Shown: positions 17,786 to 26,969, numbered from the stretch's first letter. The stretch: DNA of 64,000 bases from Clostridia bacterium (GCA_016287245.1 JAEEWG010000004.1:1-64000); one strand, 5' to 3'. Numbers and translations are program-made. The notes: a model not told the origin generated them from the sequence alone.

Positions 17786-18994
17786 TCAGCTCTTTCCTAG
17801 TAGAGGCGCGGACACACGCGGCAGGATCCCCTGCATATGCGCCAGGATCACGCCATAGTTCGTGATTGGCACGCCTGCGTTCTGGCAGATGCGGATGCGG
17901 TGCATCATTTCTCTGGGATTGAGCATACAGCCGCCGCAGTGGATCACGAGATCAAAGTCCTTCAGGTCATCCGGGAAAGAATCGCCGGAGGACCACTCAA
18001 AATGGAAATCCTTCCCTGTTGTTTTCTCGATCATCTTCGGAAGTTTCACCGTGCCGATATCATTGCACTGGCGGTGATGCGTACATCCCTCGGAAATGAG
18101 GATACGTGCACCATCTTCAAGGGTGTCTAAGAATCTGGCGGAAAGGATCGCTTCGCCGAGGTCGCCTTTATAGCGGGCAAAGAGCATGGAGAAAGAGGTC
18201 AGCGGAATCTCCTCCGGAACCAGTTCATTTACTTCTTTAAAGGCCTGGCTGTCGGTGACGACCAGCTTCGGGGGCTTGCTTAACGAGGAAAGGACCTGCG
18301 GGATCTGATCGACCTGGGTTACGACCCCGATAGCATTGCTGTCCAAAATATCGCGGAGCGTCTGCTGCTGCGGAAGGATCAGGCGGCCCTTCGGCGCGGC
18401 CTCATCGATCGGGGTAACGAGTACGACGATATCTCCTTCTTCGATAAGATCCGAGATGATCCTTCTTCCGTTACTCGGATCCACGACCAGATGTGCGACC
18501 ATCTCCTTAAGATCGTTAATATTGATCTTGTCGGAGGCCGACACCCAGATACTGTCCTGAACGACCTCTCTCGTTCTTCCCTTCCCGATGCGCTGCGGCA
18601 CCAGATCGAGCTTGTTATATACCGTAATGTAAGGGAGATTCCTCTCTTCGAACATCTTCTTTAAGACGCGGTCACCGTCTGTCATACCGAGGGTGCCGTC
18701 TACGACCAGGATCGCGATATCGACCTTGGCCATGACTTCTTTACACTTTTCGATACGGAGAAGTCCCAGTTCGCCCTCGTCGTCCATGCCGGGCGTATCC
18801 ACGATCATGACCGGACCCAGGGGCAAAAGCTCCATCGCCTTATATACAGGGTCTGTCGTCGTTCCTTTGACATCGGAAACGATGGCGATCTCCTGATTGG
18901 TAAAAGCATTGACCACACTTGATTTTCCGGCGTTCCTCATTCCGAAAAAACCGATATATATGCGCTCTCCGCGCGGCGTTGAAGACAGTTCCAT
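17786..18994 (-). CDS. hydF: [FeFe]-hydrogenase H-cluster maturation GTPase HydF
   Basis: 402 aa. HydF carries the 2Fe precursor, built with HydE and HydG, to the hydrogenase apoprotein. The G domain has G1 GMRNAGKSS (18-26), G3 DTPG and G4 NKLD. The dimerisation domain follows, then the Fe-S domain with Cys304-x-His306 and His352-Cys353-GG-Cys356, the CxH...HCxxC pattern of the family. hydE, hydG and a hydrogenase gene are not in the window. GAGGAG lies 9 bases before the ATG and partly overlaps a perfect 13-bp inverted repeat (19007-19045). Confidence 0.95.
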   Translation of the reverse strand: MELSSTPRGERIYIGFFGMRNAGKSSVVNAFTNQEIAIVSDVKGTTTDPVYKAMELLPLGPVMIVDTPGMDDEGELGLLRIEKCKEVMAKVDIAILVVDGTLGMTDGDRVLKKMFEERNLPYITVYNKLDLVPQRIGKGRTREVVQDSIWVSASDKININDLKEMVAHLVVDPSNGRRIISDLIEEGDIVVLVTPIDEAAPKGRLILPQQQTLRDILDSNAIGVVTQVDQIPQVLSSLSKPPKLVVTDSQAFKEVNELVPEEIPLTSFSMLFARYKGDLGEAILSARFLDTLEDGARILISEGCTHHRQCNDIGTVKLPKMIEKTTGKDFHFEWSSGDSFPDDLKDFDLVIHCGGCMLNPREMMHRIRICQNAGVPITNYGVILAHMQGILPRVSAPLLGKS

Positions 18995-19006
18995 ACCACC
19001 AGGACT

Positions 19007-19045
19007 CCTCTTTGGTTTTTCTTTATTGTACTAAAACCAAAGAGG
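19007..19045. promoter_or_regulatory. Perfect 13-bp inverted repeat over the hydF promoter
   Basis: CCTCTTTGGTTTT (19007-19019) and AAAACCAAAGAGG (19033-19045) form a perfect dyad with a 13-base spacer. On the minus strand the spacer holds TACAAT (19030-19025), 18 bases after TTGTGG (19054-19049), a plausible hydF promoter. Because transcription would start within the proximal arm, the dyad fits a DNA operator better than an RNA hairpin. The proximal arm also touches the hydF ribosome-binding site. No T-run follows in the minus direction. Confidence 0.55.
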
Positions 19046-19107
19046 AAACCACAAGCACGAACTGAAATCTCCGTTTTTTGCAAAGAAGCGGGGTATGGCG
19101 GGAACGG

Positions 19108-21489
19108 TCATTTCCTCTCATTTAAGACCTGGCGGGCCCGGTTCTCTATAGTAGAGCTCACCTGCGAAAGATCCTTCTGCCCCTCAAAATACGCAGGCAT
19201 CTCCTCGATAAGGATCAAGCTGATATCCGCATCTTCATATGTCATTCCCGAACAGGTCGAAAGGAGCTTCTCCGCCTTGTCGACATCCTTCATCGAGTAG
19301 AAGGTTCCAACTCTCCTTGGTAGTCCTCCTCCACCATTATAAATTAATCCTGAAATCTGCCCGCCATCGTTATAAAACGCGATGGCTTCTTCTGCTACAC
19401 TGCGAAATGCCTTACGGTTCAAAACAAAACAGTCGTCCATAGCAAAGTTCTCCTGAATATCTTCCGAAAGCAAGATCTTAACAAACTCACCACATCCGTC
19501 AGGATCAGCCGCATTTGCTGATATAGCTACAGAACACCGCGAAAAAACTTCCGGTCCTCTTCCGTCGGAAGAGGGAAATCCGAAGAGCATCGGATCCTTG
19601 ATTTTCGGTGTCCTATTCATATTCAGGAAGAAGGCGCCGAGACCACTGAGAAGTATAATATCAGCATATCCCTGATATTCTTCTTCGACTTTATCAGAGT
19701 ATCCTCCTTTCTTCGGGACATTATTCTTTACAAAATCCGCCATTCGAGCAAATTCCGGGGCAGAGAGATCCAGTTTCCCGTCTTTATAAAACTTCTCTTT
19801 TTCTGTCTGAAACAGGCCGGCGAAATAAAAAGCCTGACCTTCATCGATCACATCCACACCATTTCGCTCTTGCTTAATAAACTCCGGATATTCCTCGAAA
19901 GTAAAGCCCTTACCGGAAGCTCCGGCTTTTGATGCATCCGTCAGGATCCCTCTAACGGAATAACTGACCGGTAGCTGATAGATACTTCCATCTGTTTTGA
20001 TACACTCGATAATATTGGTAAAGTACTGCTCCGGATCAAAGTCCTTCACATATGGAGAAAGATCCAGAAGATATTCAGAGGTGTTCAGTCTTGCGTATTC
20101 TGTCGTATTGATGAGAATGTCCGGACCTTCTCCGCTTAAGATGTCCAGGGCCAGATCATTCCCCATCACAGAGATAAGATTGAGTGTATCTGTCTGACCG
20201 GCATCTGGGTCATCTTCTATTACCGTATACTGATCTTCTTCGTAATCGGACATCTTGTAGCGGTCCGATACGATAATGAAGTCCTTGTCGCTTGTTTCAT
20301 TAAACTTCTTTATCGCTTCACCGAGAGTTTTGGTAAGAATAGGCACATAAAGTTCCAGGATCGTTTTCCCGACATGCGGGTTTTCTTTCGCTCTCTTAAG
20401 TCTGACGATCTGAAAGCTCTCATCGCCAGATGAATATACCTTCTCCAAACTGTTTTTACCGATAAAAGTGAATGTATCTCCGCTGCATTCAGCGAAACCG
20501 AGATAACCATCCAGGATTCCTCTGTTTAACCCGCACCAGTCAAAGTCAAAAACCGTCTCTATCTTTTTTGCGTCCATATCGATCCGACCGATTCCATCTT
20601 CCGATCTTCCATAGATCTTTCCATCAGAACCGACAATAGTCTCGTATAGAGAACCGGAGTCAAGCCATGCATATTTTTCTGCATTGGTCTCTGTCAGTTT
20701 TCCTTCAACAAGATCCAGTTTGAATACCCTTCGCCCTTTGTTTGTTGTCGTGAAAACTATCGCCGCAGTTTTGTCTTCGGGAAGAATAGACTGAACATAA
20801 ATACTTGTGCCCCACTCATTGAACTTCGCTGTTTTTTCGGTCCCGTCAGGAGACTTTATCCGGAAATTATAAGTTTCGGTTCCAAATTCATCATATGCCC
20901 TAAAGGTAGAAACCGTATGCTCGCCCACTATGAAATATCGTGCGTCGTCATTATAAAACTCATCGGAAATCGTACGGGTCTCCAGTAGTTTCCCCGTTAA
21001 AGGATCATATTCGCGTTCTTTGGTATTTGCCGTGGCCGTGATTTTTCCGTTCGAATAACCAACAGCGGAAACGAACTCATTGGCATACATGCTTTTATCT
21101 GTATCGCGGTCCAGATCTATGGTATTTACGACCTTTCCGGATCCTTTATCGATGACACAGGCAACATTGATATCATAATCCCGATCGTTAAAAGATGATG
21201 CATCAGCTTCATTTTCGGCGGGTGTTTTATACTCTCCTCCCAAAAAGACTACATAATACTTGTCATCGTTTCCTACATAATCCGCGTAAAACCTGGATAC
21301 CTCTTTATCCGAAGGAACCCAGGAATCCACATCTATGATCTCCGCTTCGAACCAGGGAGTATCCGAAGTGATCTTATTCACCTTTTTTTCCTTCTTCTTC
21401 CCGCAGGAAGAAAGCGGCATCAGCATCGACAGCACAAGCGATGCCGATATGAGTCTTACAAACTTTTTTCTCCATTTTTTCAACAACAT
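19108..21489 (-). CDS. Composite solute-binding lipoprotein (paralogue 1)
   Basis: 793 aa exported lipoprotein. A KKWRKKF n-region, hydrophobic stretch and lipobox MPLSSC with Cys29 mark a type II signal peptide. Residues ~50-365 are beta-rich with repeating 'DGKIY/GR' strands that suggest a propeller-like domain. From the joint NPHVGKTILEL onward the chain resembles a type-1 extracellular sugar-binding protein. It is a paralogue of the proteins at 51.3-53.7 and 53.7-56.1 kb, with the joint near the same residue. It lies 129 bases downstream of the BlaR1-like gene and may share its transcript. No permease gene is adjacent. The ligand is unknown. Confidence 0.8.
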   Translation of the reverse strand: MLLKKWRKKFVRLISASLVLSMLMPLSSCGKKKEKKVNKITSDTPWFEAEIIDVDSWVPSDKEVSRFYADYVGNDDKYYVVFLGGEYKTPAENEADASSFNDRDYDINVACVIDKGSGKVVNTIDLDRDTDKSMYANEFVSAVGYSNGKITATANTKEREYDPLTGKLLETRTISDEFYNDDARYFIVGEHTVSTFRAYDEFGTETYNFRIKSPDGTEKTAKFNEWGTSIYVQSILPEDKTAAIVFTTTNKGRRVFKLDLVEGKLTETNAEKYAWLDSGSLYETIVGSDGKIYGRSEDGIGRIDMDAKKIETVFDFDWCGLNRGILDGYLGFAECSGDTFTFIGKNSLEKVYSSGDESFQIVRLKRAKENPHVGKTILELYVPILTKTLGEAIKKFNETSDKDFIIVSDRYKMSDYEEDQYTVIEDDPDAGQTDTLNLISVMGNDLALDILSGEGPDILINTTEYARLNTSEYLLDLSPYVKDFDPEQYFTNIIECIKTDGSIYQLPVSYSVRGILTDASKAGASGKGFTFEEYPEFIKQERNGVDVIDEGQAFYFAGLFQTEKEKFYKDGKLDLSAPEFARMADFVKNNVPKKGGYSDKVEEEYQGYADIILLSGLGAFFLNMNRTPKIKDPMLFGFPSSDGRGPEVFSRCSVAISANAADPDGCGEFVKILLSEDIQENFAMDDCFVLNRKAFRSVAEEAIAFYNDGGQISGLIYNGGGGLPRRVGTFYSMKDVDKAEKLLSTCSGMTYEDADISLILIEEMPAYFEGQKDLSQVSSTIENRARQVLNERK

Positions 21490-21618
21490 GATTTCACCTC
21501 TTTTTTATTCCCAATGCCTGAATCGTTTTTATGGCATAGAAAGCAAAGCAATGCCCGGATCAGGGGATATTCCCCTGATCAAAATGCGACATGTGAATTA
21601 TTTTTGGATTGTTAATTA

Positions 21619-22815
21619 CTATGGTTCACTGCAAGATTCAACGGAACTCATATCCAAATCAGAATCTATTACATCCGAGTCGGCCATCGTAACGGTATAT
21701 TCCCCATTCGGTCCCCATACATCGATCACCGCTTTTCCGGAACCCTGTTTTCCGGCATATATATATCGGGTGCCATTTCCGTCCTCCGGATCGCTACTTA
21801 AGTTTGTGATCAGCAGTCCTTTTTCAGCGTCGTATATAGAATACCCTTCCTCTGAGTCATCCACATCCTGCGTTTCATCGATTTCATTTGCAGCTGCATT
21901 TTGCTTTTGGGGCTCTGTCATAAAGCAGATCCCGACAGCTACACAGCAAGCGATCGTGATGACCACCGACCAGAGCGCCGGTTTTTTGTAATTCATCACA
22001 TGATCCACCCGGTTCCTAACCGCGGTTTTCCCAAATGCCACCGGGCATGCAGTGATCAGTTTCTGCCTGATACTTAAGTTGAGGAGCGCTCGTGAATAAT
22101 TCTTCCTTTCGTCCTTGTCCAGAGAGCGGATGACCGTCTCATCACATGCTAATTCAATGTCTTTGGACAGCGCGGCATATGCCAGCCAGATCGCCGGGTT
22201 GAACCAGTAGACTGACAAAAGCAGGAATCCCGCCGGCTTCCAAAGGTGATCCTTTCTTCGGATGTGGGTCTTCTCATGGGAAAGGACATATTCCAGATCT
22301 TTTCCAAAAAGCGTATACGGGATATAGATCGTCGGCCGCAGGAAACCCAGAACAAAAGGTGAATCCACCTTCTCGCTCTGTCTGATTCCGTCGTCGTATA
22401 AAGTGGCAGTCCGAAGAGTTTTTCTCAATACGATGTAACTGATAACACCATAAAGAAGCATCAGGATCACGCCGAAAAGCCAAATGTAGGATAGAATAAG
22501 AAAAATGAAACTGCTGCCCGATCGGGAGGCCTCAGTGACAGAAGCTGCTCCTGATGAAACGATCCCTTCCTGCGCCTGTGACAGTGAAACTGTCTTAAGA
22601 AGAGCCGTACTGGAGACCGGCTCACTTTGCGGAAGCAAACTAAATGAACTCTGTATAGAAAAAGGAACGACCAGCCGGATTCCGACTAGTGCCCAGATGA
22701 GGCAGATGACCCACTTGGGTGATCTTCTGGAAACCAGACGCAGAAGGAGGACCGCCGCAACCAGTACGCTTGCGTAAATACTCAGATTGATAAGTTTAAT
22801 AAACAGCGTTTCCAT
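21619..22815 (-). CDS. BlaR1/MecR1-like M56 metallopeptidase without beta-lactam sensor domain
   Basis: 398 aa membrane zinc protease. Four membrane segments (~8-27, 37-54, 103-127, 285-303) surround the peptidase with HEKTH (His180, Glu181, His184) and ELACDE (221-226). Known relatives cleave or inactivate the BlaI-type repressor encoded next door when an outside domain senses a signal. Here the outer part after residue 300 is only ~98 aa and acidic, far too small for the ~250-residue penicillin-binding sensor of true BlaR1, so the signal must differ. It follows the repressor gene by 11 bases. Confidence 0.85.
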   Translation of the reverse strand: METLFIKLINLSIYASVLVAAVLLLRLVSRRSPKWVICLIWALVGIRLVVPFSIQSSFSLLPQSEPVSSTALLKTVSLSQAQEGIVSSGAASVTEASRSGSSFIFLILSYIWLFGVILMLLYGVISYIVLRKTLRTATLYDDGIRQSEKVDSPFVLGFLRPTIYIPYTLFGKDLEYVLSHEKTHIRRKDHLWKPAGFLLLSVYWFNPAIWLAYAALSKDIELACDETVIRSLDKDERKNYSRALLNLSIRQKLITACPVAFGKTAVRNRVDHVMNYKKPALWSVVITIACCVAVGICFMTEPQKQNAAANEIDETQDVDDSEEGYSIYDAEKGLLITNLSSDPEDGNGTRYIYAGKQGSGKAVIDVWGPNGEYTVTMADSDVIDSDLDMSSVESCSEP

Positions 22816-22826
22816 AAAGCGCTCTC

Positions 22827-23177
22827 CTACTTTTCAATAATGCGGCTTATCTCTTCTATTTCCTTGTCTGATAAATTCTGTCGTTTGGCAAATGCTGCAA
22901 TAAAAGCCGGGAGTGACCCTTCAAATGTCTTATCCATAAGTTCGTCGATCTCGGATACCTGCACATCCTGTTTGGAAACAAGAGACGTGACGACCGCGTT
23001 CTCATTTTTCAGAACACCTCTGTCACTGAGTCTTTTGATCACGGTATATGTTGTCGTTCGGCTCCAGCCGAGCGTCTCTTTGCATAAAGCGGCAAGGCGG
23101 GAACTTCCGATCGGCTCATTCTCCCAAAGGATCAGGCAGAATCTGTATTCACTTTCGAAGATTTTCGGAACAGACAT
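22827..23177 (-). CDS. BlaI/MecI/CopY-family transcriptional repressor
   Basis: 116 aa. The winged-helix DNA-binding half (residues ~5-75, including GWSRTTTYTVIKRLSDRGVL) is typical of BlaI/MecI, and the C-terminal helices (VSEIDELMDKTFEGSLPAFIAAFAKRQNLS) form the dimer domain that the partner protease cuts. The ATG at 23177 has AAGGAGG 7 bases upstream. The promoter carries two dyads (23191-23206 and 23215-23230), so the gene should repress itself and the M56 gene, possibly also the downstream lipoprotein. Confidence 0.9.
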   Translation of the reverse strand: MSVPKIFESEYRFCLILWENEPIGSSRLAALCKETLGWSRTTTYTVIKRLSDRGVLKNENAVVTSLVSKQDVQVSEIDELMDKTFEGSLPAFIAAFAKRQNLSDKEIEEISRIIEK

Positions 23178-23190
23178 ATCGGGCCTCCTT

Positions 23191-23242
23191 GTCTAATGTG
23201 TTCGACTGTCTATAGTCTAATTCGTTAGACAAAGGTTGTCAA
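23191..23242 (-). promoter_or_regulatory. BlaI-like promoter with two operator dyads
   Basis: On the minus strand TTGACA (23242-23237), a 17-base spacer and TAGACT form the promoter. Two dyads overlap it and the start site: GTCTAATTCGTTAGAC (23215-23230, perfect 6+6) over the -10, and GTCTAATGTGTTCGAC (23191-23206, 5 of 6 pairs), centres 24 bp apart. The motif differs from the TACA-TGTA core known for BlaI/MecI. Confidence 0.65.
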
Positions 23243-23354
23243 TAGGGAAATTTCATTATGCACGCTGGATGTTGCTCATATACCTGGACCTCTTTGATAA
23301 GCTTTTCATAAAATGCCCTCTTCTCCGTAGCCTCATATCCTGGCATTTTGCATT

Positions 23355-24239
23355 CTAACGATACCACTTGGGAACCGGATTCTCCATATCATCAAAGATT
23401 GTAAGAATACTCTTGTTAAGCCTCAAAATATTATCCAATTCATCCGGTGCAAAATACTTCGCCCAAACTATTGATGTTATAGCACTCACAGAAATATATA
23501 ATGCAAACAATCGCCAGAACTCTTCGGGGATATTCTCATTAAAGTATCCGTCAATCTGTCCTTTTGCGAATTCAGGATACTTTGTGTCTAACCGGTTGAA
23601 CTCGTACCACGGATCGCCGAAACTCTCAAAATCCATTGTATGCCAGTCGATAACCCATACTTTTCCTGAATCTATGATCAGATTCCCCGTGTGATAATCC
23701 CCGTGATGATGACACATCGGGCGCTCCCTCAGAAGATGCTTATTAGCATCAAAATACTTGAGTATTTTTTCAAATCCCGCAAAAGGAACGCCTTCGTTTC
23801 TATATGCATCCAAGCGCGGATTTATGGTTTCTGCATACCTGTCATACCAGTTCTTTTCAGTACCCGTTTCAGGGCAGGTTTCATGTATCCTTCGCAGAAT
23901 ACTCCCGGCCTGCTTTCCGATTTCATATTGTTCGCTTGCGGATATTATTGAAATAACGCCTTCCAGATCTTCGCCGGTCACCCATGACAGAAGTGTAAAG
24001 ACTTTTGAGCCATCATCGTTTTTTACCAATTCCACACATTTCGGAACAGGCAGACCGGCCTCACTTAGTCTTTTCAGATGCTCAAATTCATTTCTCTTTT
24101 CAGCAAAATCTTCGCCATCGGCGACTCTGAGAAGGTACTCCTCCCTACCACGCCGGCAGCGATACTTATCATCCCTGGCCATTCCTTTATTTATCTTTTC
24201 TGCCTTATCAAATCCCGAAAGATAGGTCTCTATGTCCAA
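23355..24239 (-). CDS. APH-family phosphotransferase (second of a tandem pair)
   Basis: 294 aa with the kinase-like fold of aminoglycoside/choline/homoserine phosphotransferases. The catalytic loop HHHGDYHTGN and the metal-binding VIDWHTMDF are complete, so it should phosphorylate a small molecule; nothing shows that the substrate is an antibiotic. The start is a TTG at 24239 placed right after the TAA of the upstream paralogue, with GGAG 8 bases before it. A later ATG at 24182 lacks a spaced site and would lose part of the N-lobe. The region is AT-richer than its neighbours. 23243-23354 shows no gene. Confidence 0.8.
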   Translation of the reverse strand: MDIETYLSGFDKAEKINKGMARDDKYRCRRGREEYLLRVADGEDFAEKRNEFEHLKRLSEAGLPVPKCVELVKNDDGSKVFTLLSWVTGEDLEGVISIISASEQYEIGKQAGSILRRIHETCPETGTEKNWYDRYAETINPRLDAYRNEGVPFAGFEKILKYFDANKHLLRERPMCHHHGDYHTGNLIIDSGKVWVIDWHTMDFESFGDPWYEFNRLDTKYPEFAKGQIDGYFNENIPEEFWRLFALYISVSAITSIVWAKYFAPDELDNILRLNKSILTIFDDMENPVPKWYR

Positions 24240-25169
24240 TTATGTTTCTCCGTTCAAAAATGTTTCCGCGAAATCTGCCATTGATTCCTGCCATTTATCC
24301 AGCCAGTAAAGCTGTCCGTCAATAAATCCTTCATCTATGCAGTCTATACCGTATATCTCAAGTATCGTTGCTTGCAGCTGAAAATGCCTGATTGCCACCC
24401 AATAAGGGAAAGATAGTATTTCTTCACGACTGAGCGCGTGATATTCCGAATATCCGGAAAGAAACTTCCGATATACTTCTTTTGTCAAAGCAATGTCTTC
24501 CGGTCTCGGATTGAAATAATCCGTCATGTCACACATGACCATGACATCAAACATGAATGGAGACTGGCATACAGTATCAAAATCCACAAGATAAATCTGT
24601 CCGTCACTGTTTTGCAACAGGTTTCCTCTGTGAAGGTCCCCGTGACAATTGCCCTGTGGAAAATCCTTAATCTTATCCCAAAGGCGTTCCCCCAGTTTTT
24701 CATACTCAGCAATGCGCGGATAATTCTTCTTTCGAAGAAACTCCAGATATCGTCCTATGAAGAATTCTTTGCCCTCAGGTACAGTTTCTTCAGGATACTT
24801 CTCCATCAATTGATGAAATCTGCCGACAAGTTCTCCGACTTCGGATGCATATTTTTCAAGCTCCGGTTCATCTCCATCGATGAATTCCATAAGGACTATC
24901 AGTTTTTTCTCACCATCTACTTCCGTTTCAAAAAAAGATTCTCCACTCTTTGTAAGTATCGTTTTAGGAACCGGGAATCCTTTTCCTTCCAGATATCTCA
25001 TAATAGATACAGACTGTCTTGCCGTACCTGAAAAAGCGGAGCCTACAACCTTAAGCAGGTATTTATTCTTACTGTTCACGATATATGTAAGGGTGCCGCC
25101 CTCTCTTAAGAATTCCAAGGAAGGTGATTCTACTCCATAATTCCATTTCAGTATATCTCGCAGAGTCAT
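24240..25169 (-). CDS. APH-family phosphotransferase (first of a tandem pair)
   Basis: 309 aa, same fold as the next gene but only distantly similar. The catalytic loop NCHGDLHRGNLL and YLVDFDT carry the essential Asp residues, and the N-lobe includes LLKVVG with the ATP-binding lysine. The ATG at 25169 has GAGGGG 5 bases upstream. The stop directly abuts the TTG of the second kinase gene, so both are made together. Antibiotic, choline, homoserine or fructosamine kinase activities are all possible for this family. AT-rich codon use suggests acquisition by transfer, which is an inference. Confidence 0.8.
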   Translation of the reverse strand: MTLRDILKWNYGVESPSLEFLREGGTLTYIVNSKNKYLLKVVGSAFSGTARQSVSIMRYLEGKGFPVPKTILTKSGESFFETEVDGEKKLIVLMEFIDGDEPELEKYASEVGELVGRFHQLMEKYPEETVPEGKEFFIGRYLEFLRKKNYPRIAEYEKLGERLWDKIKDFPQGNCHGDLHRGNLLQNSDGQIYLVDFDTVCQSPFMFDVMVMCDMTDYFNPRPEDIALTKEVYRKFLSGYSEYHALSREEILSFPYWVAIRHFQLQATILEIYGIDCIDEGFIDGQLYWLDKWQESMADFAETFLNGET

Positions 25170-25286
25170 TTCATCCCCTCATTTCAAAGCTTTTAAGATT
25201 ATGTTTCTTAACCCCATATGCCTTTATATAGTTTCCCATTCTCTTCCGCCATTTCTTCCGGACCATGTTCCGTCTATATTTGAATA

Positions 25287-25324
25287 GCCAACGTTGCAAG
25301 TGTTTTGGCATCTGCAACGTTAGC
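25287..25324. terminator. Stem-loop after rlmD
   Basis: GCCAACGTTGCA (25287-25298) pairs with TGCAACGTTAGC (25313-25324) at 11 of 12 positions around a 14-base loop, 5 bases beyond the rlmD stop. No T-run follows, so it may be a weak terminator or a 3'-end stabiliser. Confidence 0.4.
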
Positions 25325-25328
25325 TCTC

Positions 25329-26834
25329 TTAATCATATATCTTCGTCACCAAATCATCCTTTATCAGATCCAGCTCGTCCATATCCACTTTTACTTCAAT
25401 ATGATGCTTGGCCTCAGAAAGTTTGGACAAAAGTGCGACCGTCTCTACATGGGTGGTCTGCGGGAACATATCGACCGGGCAGATCTTCTTGATCCCGTAC
25501 TTTTTGCCGCTTTCCTCCTGAAGCTGGAAAAGACGCTGGAGGTCACGGGCGAGAGTGGCCGGATTGCAGGATACATATATGATCCTCGTAGGCGCAAGTT
25601 CCAGGATCTTACTTAAAAGCTTCTCGTCACAGCCTTTTCTCGGTGGATCGATGATGATCGCATCCGGCATCATGGCACCGAAATCAAAGTCCTCCGCCTT
25701 ACTGCAGAAGAACTCGGTATCTTCGATATAGTTGGCTCTGGCGTTATTTCTGGCATCGATGACAGCCGATTCCACGGACTCGATCCCGAACATGTGGTGG
25801 CAGGCATCCGAGCAGTAGATACCGATGCTTCCGGTACCGCAATAAAGGTCTAAAAGAAGCCTCGGCAGTACTCCGTCCAGCCGCAGGTACTCCTTGATCT
25901 TCCCGTAAAGAACGACCGCCTGCTTCGAGTTGATCTGGAAAAAGGAATCCGGAGAGATACGGAAAACTCTGTTCTCGAGGAATTCGCGGATCGTCGTCTC
26001 GCCCCAGATATTCGTCCAGACGCCCTTCGGGCTCTTCCACTTGACGCCTTCGGGGCGCTCTTCTGTCCAGATGCTGATGAGGCGCATGCCGTTATGTGCC
26101 CTTCGTAAAGCTTCCGCACATTCTGCGGCGAAGACGTCCCCTTCGATCGCTACCTGCTTTCTGATCACGAAGATGACCATCATCTCCTTGCTCATGAAGC
26201 CGGATCTGACCACGACCTGGCGGAGCGCCTTGGCGGCATCGATTCGGGAAAGGTCCGAGAAGAATTTCTGCGCGACCTTTCTTATGATCTCCGCAGCCGG
26301 ATCGGCCAGATAACACTTTTCATGCTCCACGATACGGTGGGAATTTCTTTCGAAAAGACCTATATTCACGCATCTCTTCTCGCGACTGTACTCCACGGGA
26401 TACTGCATCTGATTTCTATAGTTGAGCTGATCTTTTGCCCCGAGGATCGGTTCCATGCAGGCGCGGATCTCCTCTTCCGGAAAACGGCCCAGACGGACGA
26501 GGCAGTTTCTCACCATGCTCTCCTTCATGCGCAGCTGGCATTCGTAGGAGGCATGCTGGAGCTGACAGCCCCCGCAGCGGGAGAATTCCGGACAGACAGG
26601 CGTGACACGGTTATCGGAAGGCACAGAAATAGAGACCTTCTCGCCGTATGTCATGTTCTTTTCTTTCTTCGTGATGCGGATCTTGCCGCGCTCGCCGGGG
26701 AGCATATCTTCGACAAAGACCTTTAATCCGTCTTCTTTTGCCCCCTGCTCTTCTATCCTCGCGACACCGAGTCCTTCGTTGGATATCCCCACGCATCTGG
26801 CGTCAAATGCCCTGCTGCTATCGAAAATTCCCAT
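25329..26834 (-). CDS. rlmD: 23S rRNA (uracil-5-)-methyltransferase, RlmD/RumA family
   Basis: 501 aa SAM-dependent enzyme that methylates a uracil of rRNA. An N-terminal TRAM domain (residues ~1-70) is followed by a [4Fe-4S] motif CPEFSRCGGC (Cys81, 87, 90) with a fourth Cys in HEKCYLAD. The methyltransferase core has LDLYCGTGSIG, IIDPPRKG and the nucleophile in YVSCNPATLARD (near residue 425). A C-terminal extension after VETVALLSKL (about 30 residues, KHHIEVKVDMDELDL) goes beyond the usual end of the family. Whether the target is U1939 or U747 cannot be decided. Confidence 0.9.
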   Translation of the reverse strand: MGIFDSSRAFDARCVGISNEGLGVARIEEQGAKEDGLKVFVEDMLPGERGKIRITKKEKNMTYGEKVSISVPSDNRVTPVCPEFSRCGGCQLQHASYECQLRMKESMVRNCLVRLGRFPEEEIRACMEPILGAKDQLNYRNQMQYPVEYSREKRCVNIGLFERNSHRIVEHEKCYLADPAAEIIRKVAQKFFSDLSRIDAAKALRQVVVRSGFMSKEMMVIFVIRKQVAIEGDVFAAECAEALRRAHNGMRLISIWTEERPEGVKWKSPKGVWTNIWGETTIREFLENRVFRISPDSFFQINSKQAVVLYGKIKEYLRLDGVLPRLLLDLYCGTGSIGIYCSDACHHMFGIESVESAVIDARNNARANYIEDTEFFCSKAEDFDFGAMMPDAIIIDPPRKGCDEKLLSKILELAPTRIIYVSCNPATLARDLQRLFQLQEESGKKYGIKKICPVDMFPQTTHVETVALLSKLSEAKHHIEVKVDMDELDLIKDDLVTKIYD

Positions 26835-26864
26835 TAACTTAAATCCTCTTTACTTTCTGCGTAC

Positions 26865-26894
26865 ATTATAGCGCACTTGCCTTTCTCTTTCCAA
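26865..26894 (-). promoter_or_regulatory. rlmD promoter
   Basis: TTGGAA (26894-26889), an 18-base spacer and a perfect TATAAT (26870-26865) on the minus strand lie about 30 bases before the rlmD ATG. It overlaps the space shared with the divergent PBP gene. Confidence 0.6.
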
Positions 26895-26969
26895 TTATCG
26901 AGTTTACTGGTATTATTAGTGTTGGATTTTTATCGATCCCCTACAACAGAAGCTACTAGAAGGTATGCT

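Noticed and set aside
17770..17790. Terminator between the two-helix protein gene and hydF
   Set aside because: AAAGA/TCTTT is only five A/T-rich pairs; too weak to call.
24182..24239. ATG 24182 as start of the second APH-fold kinase
   Set aside because: It lacks a properly spaced ribosome site and would remove part of the N-lobe. The TTG at 24239 has GGAG 8 bases upstream.
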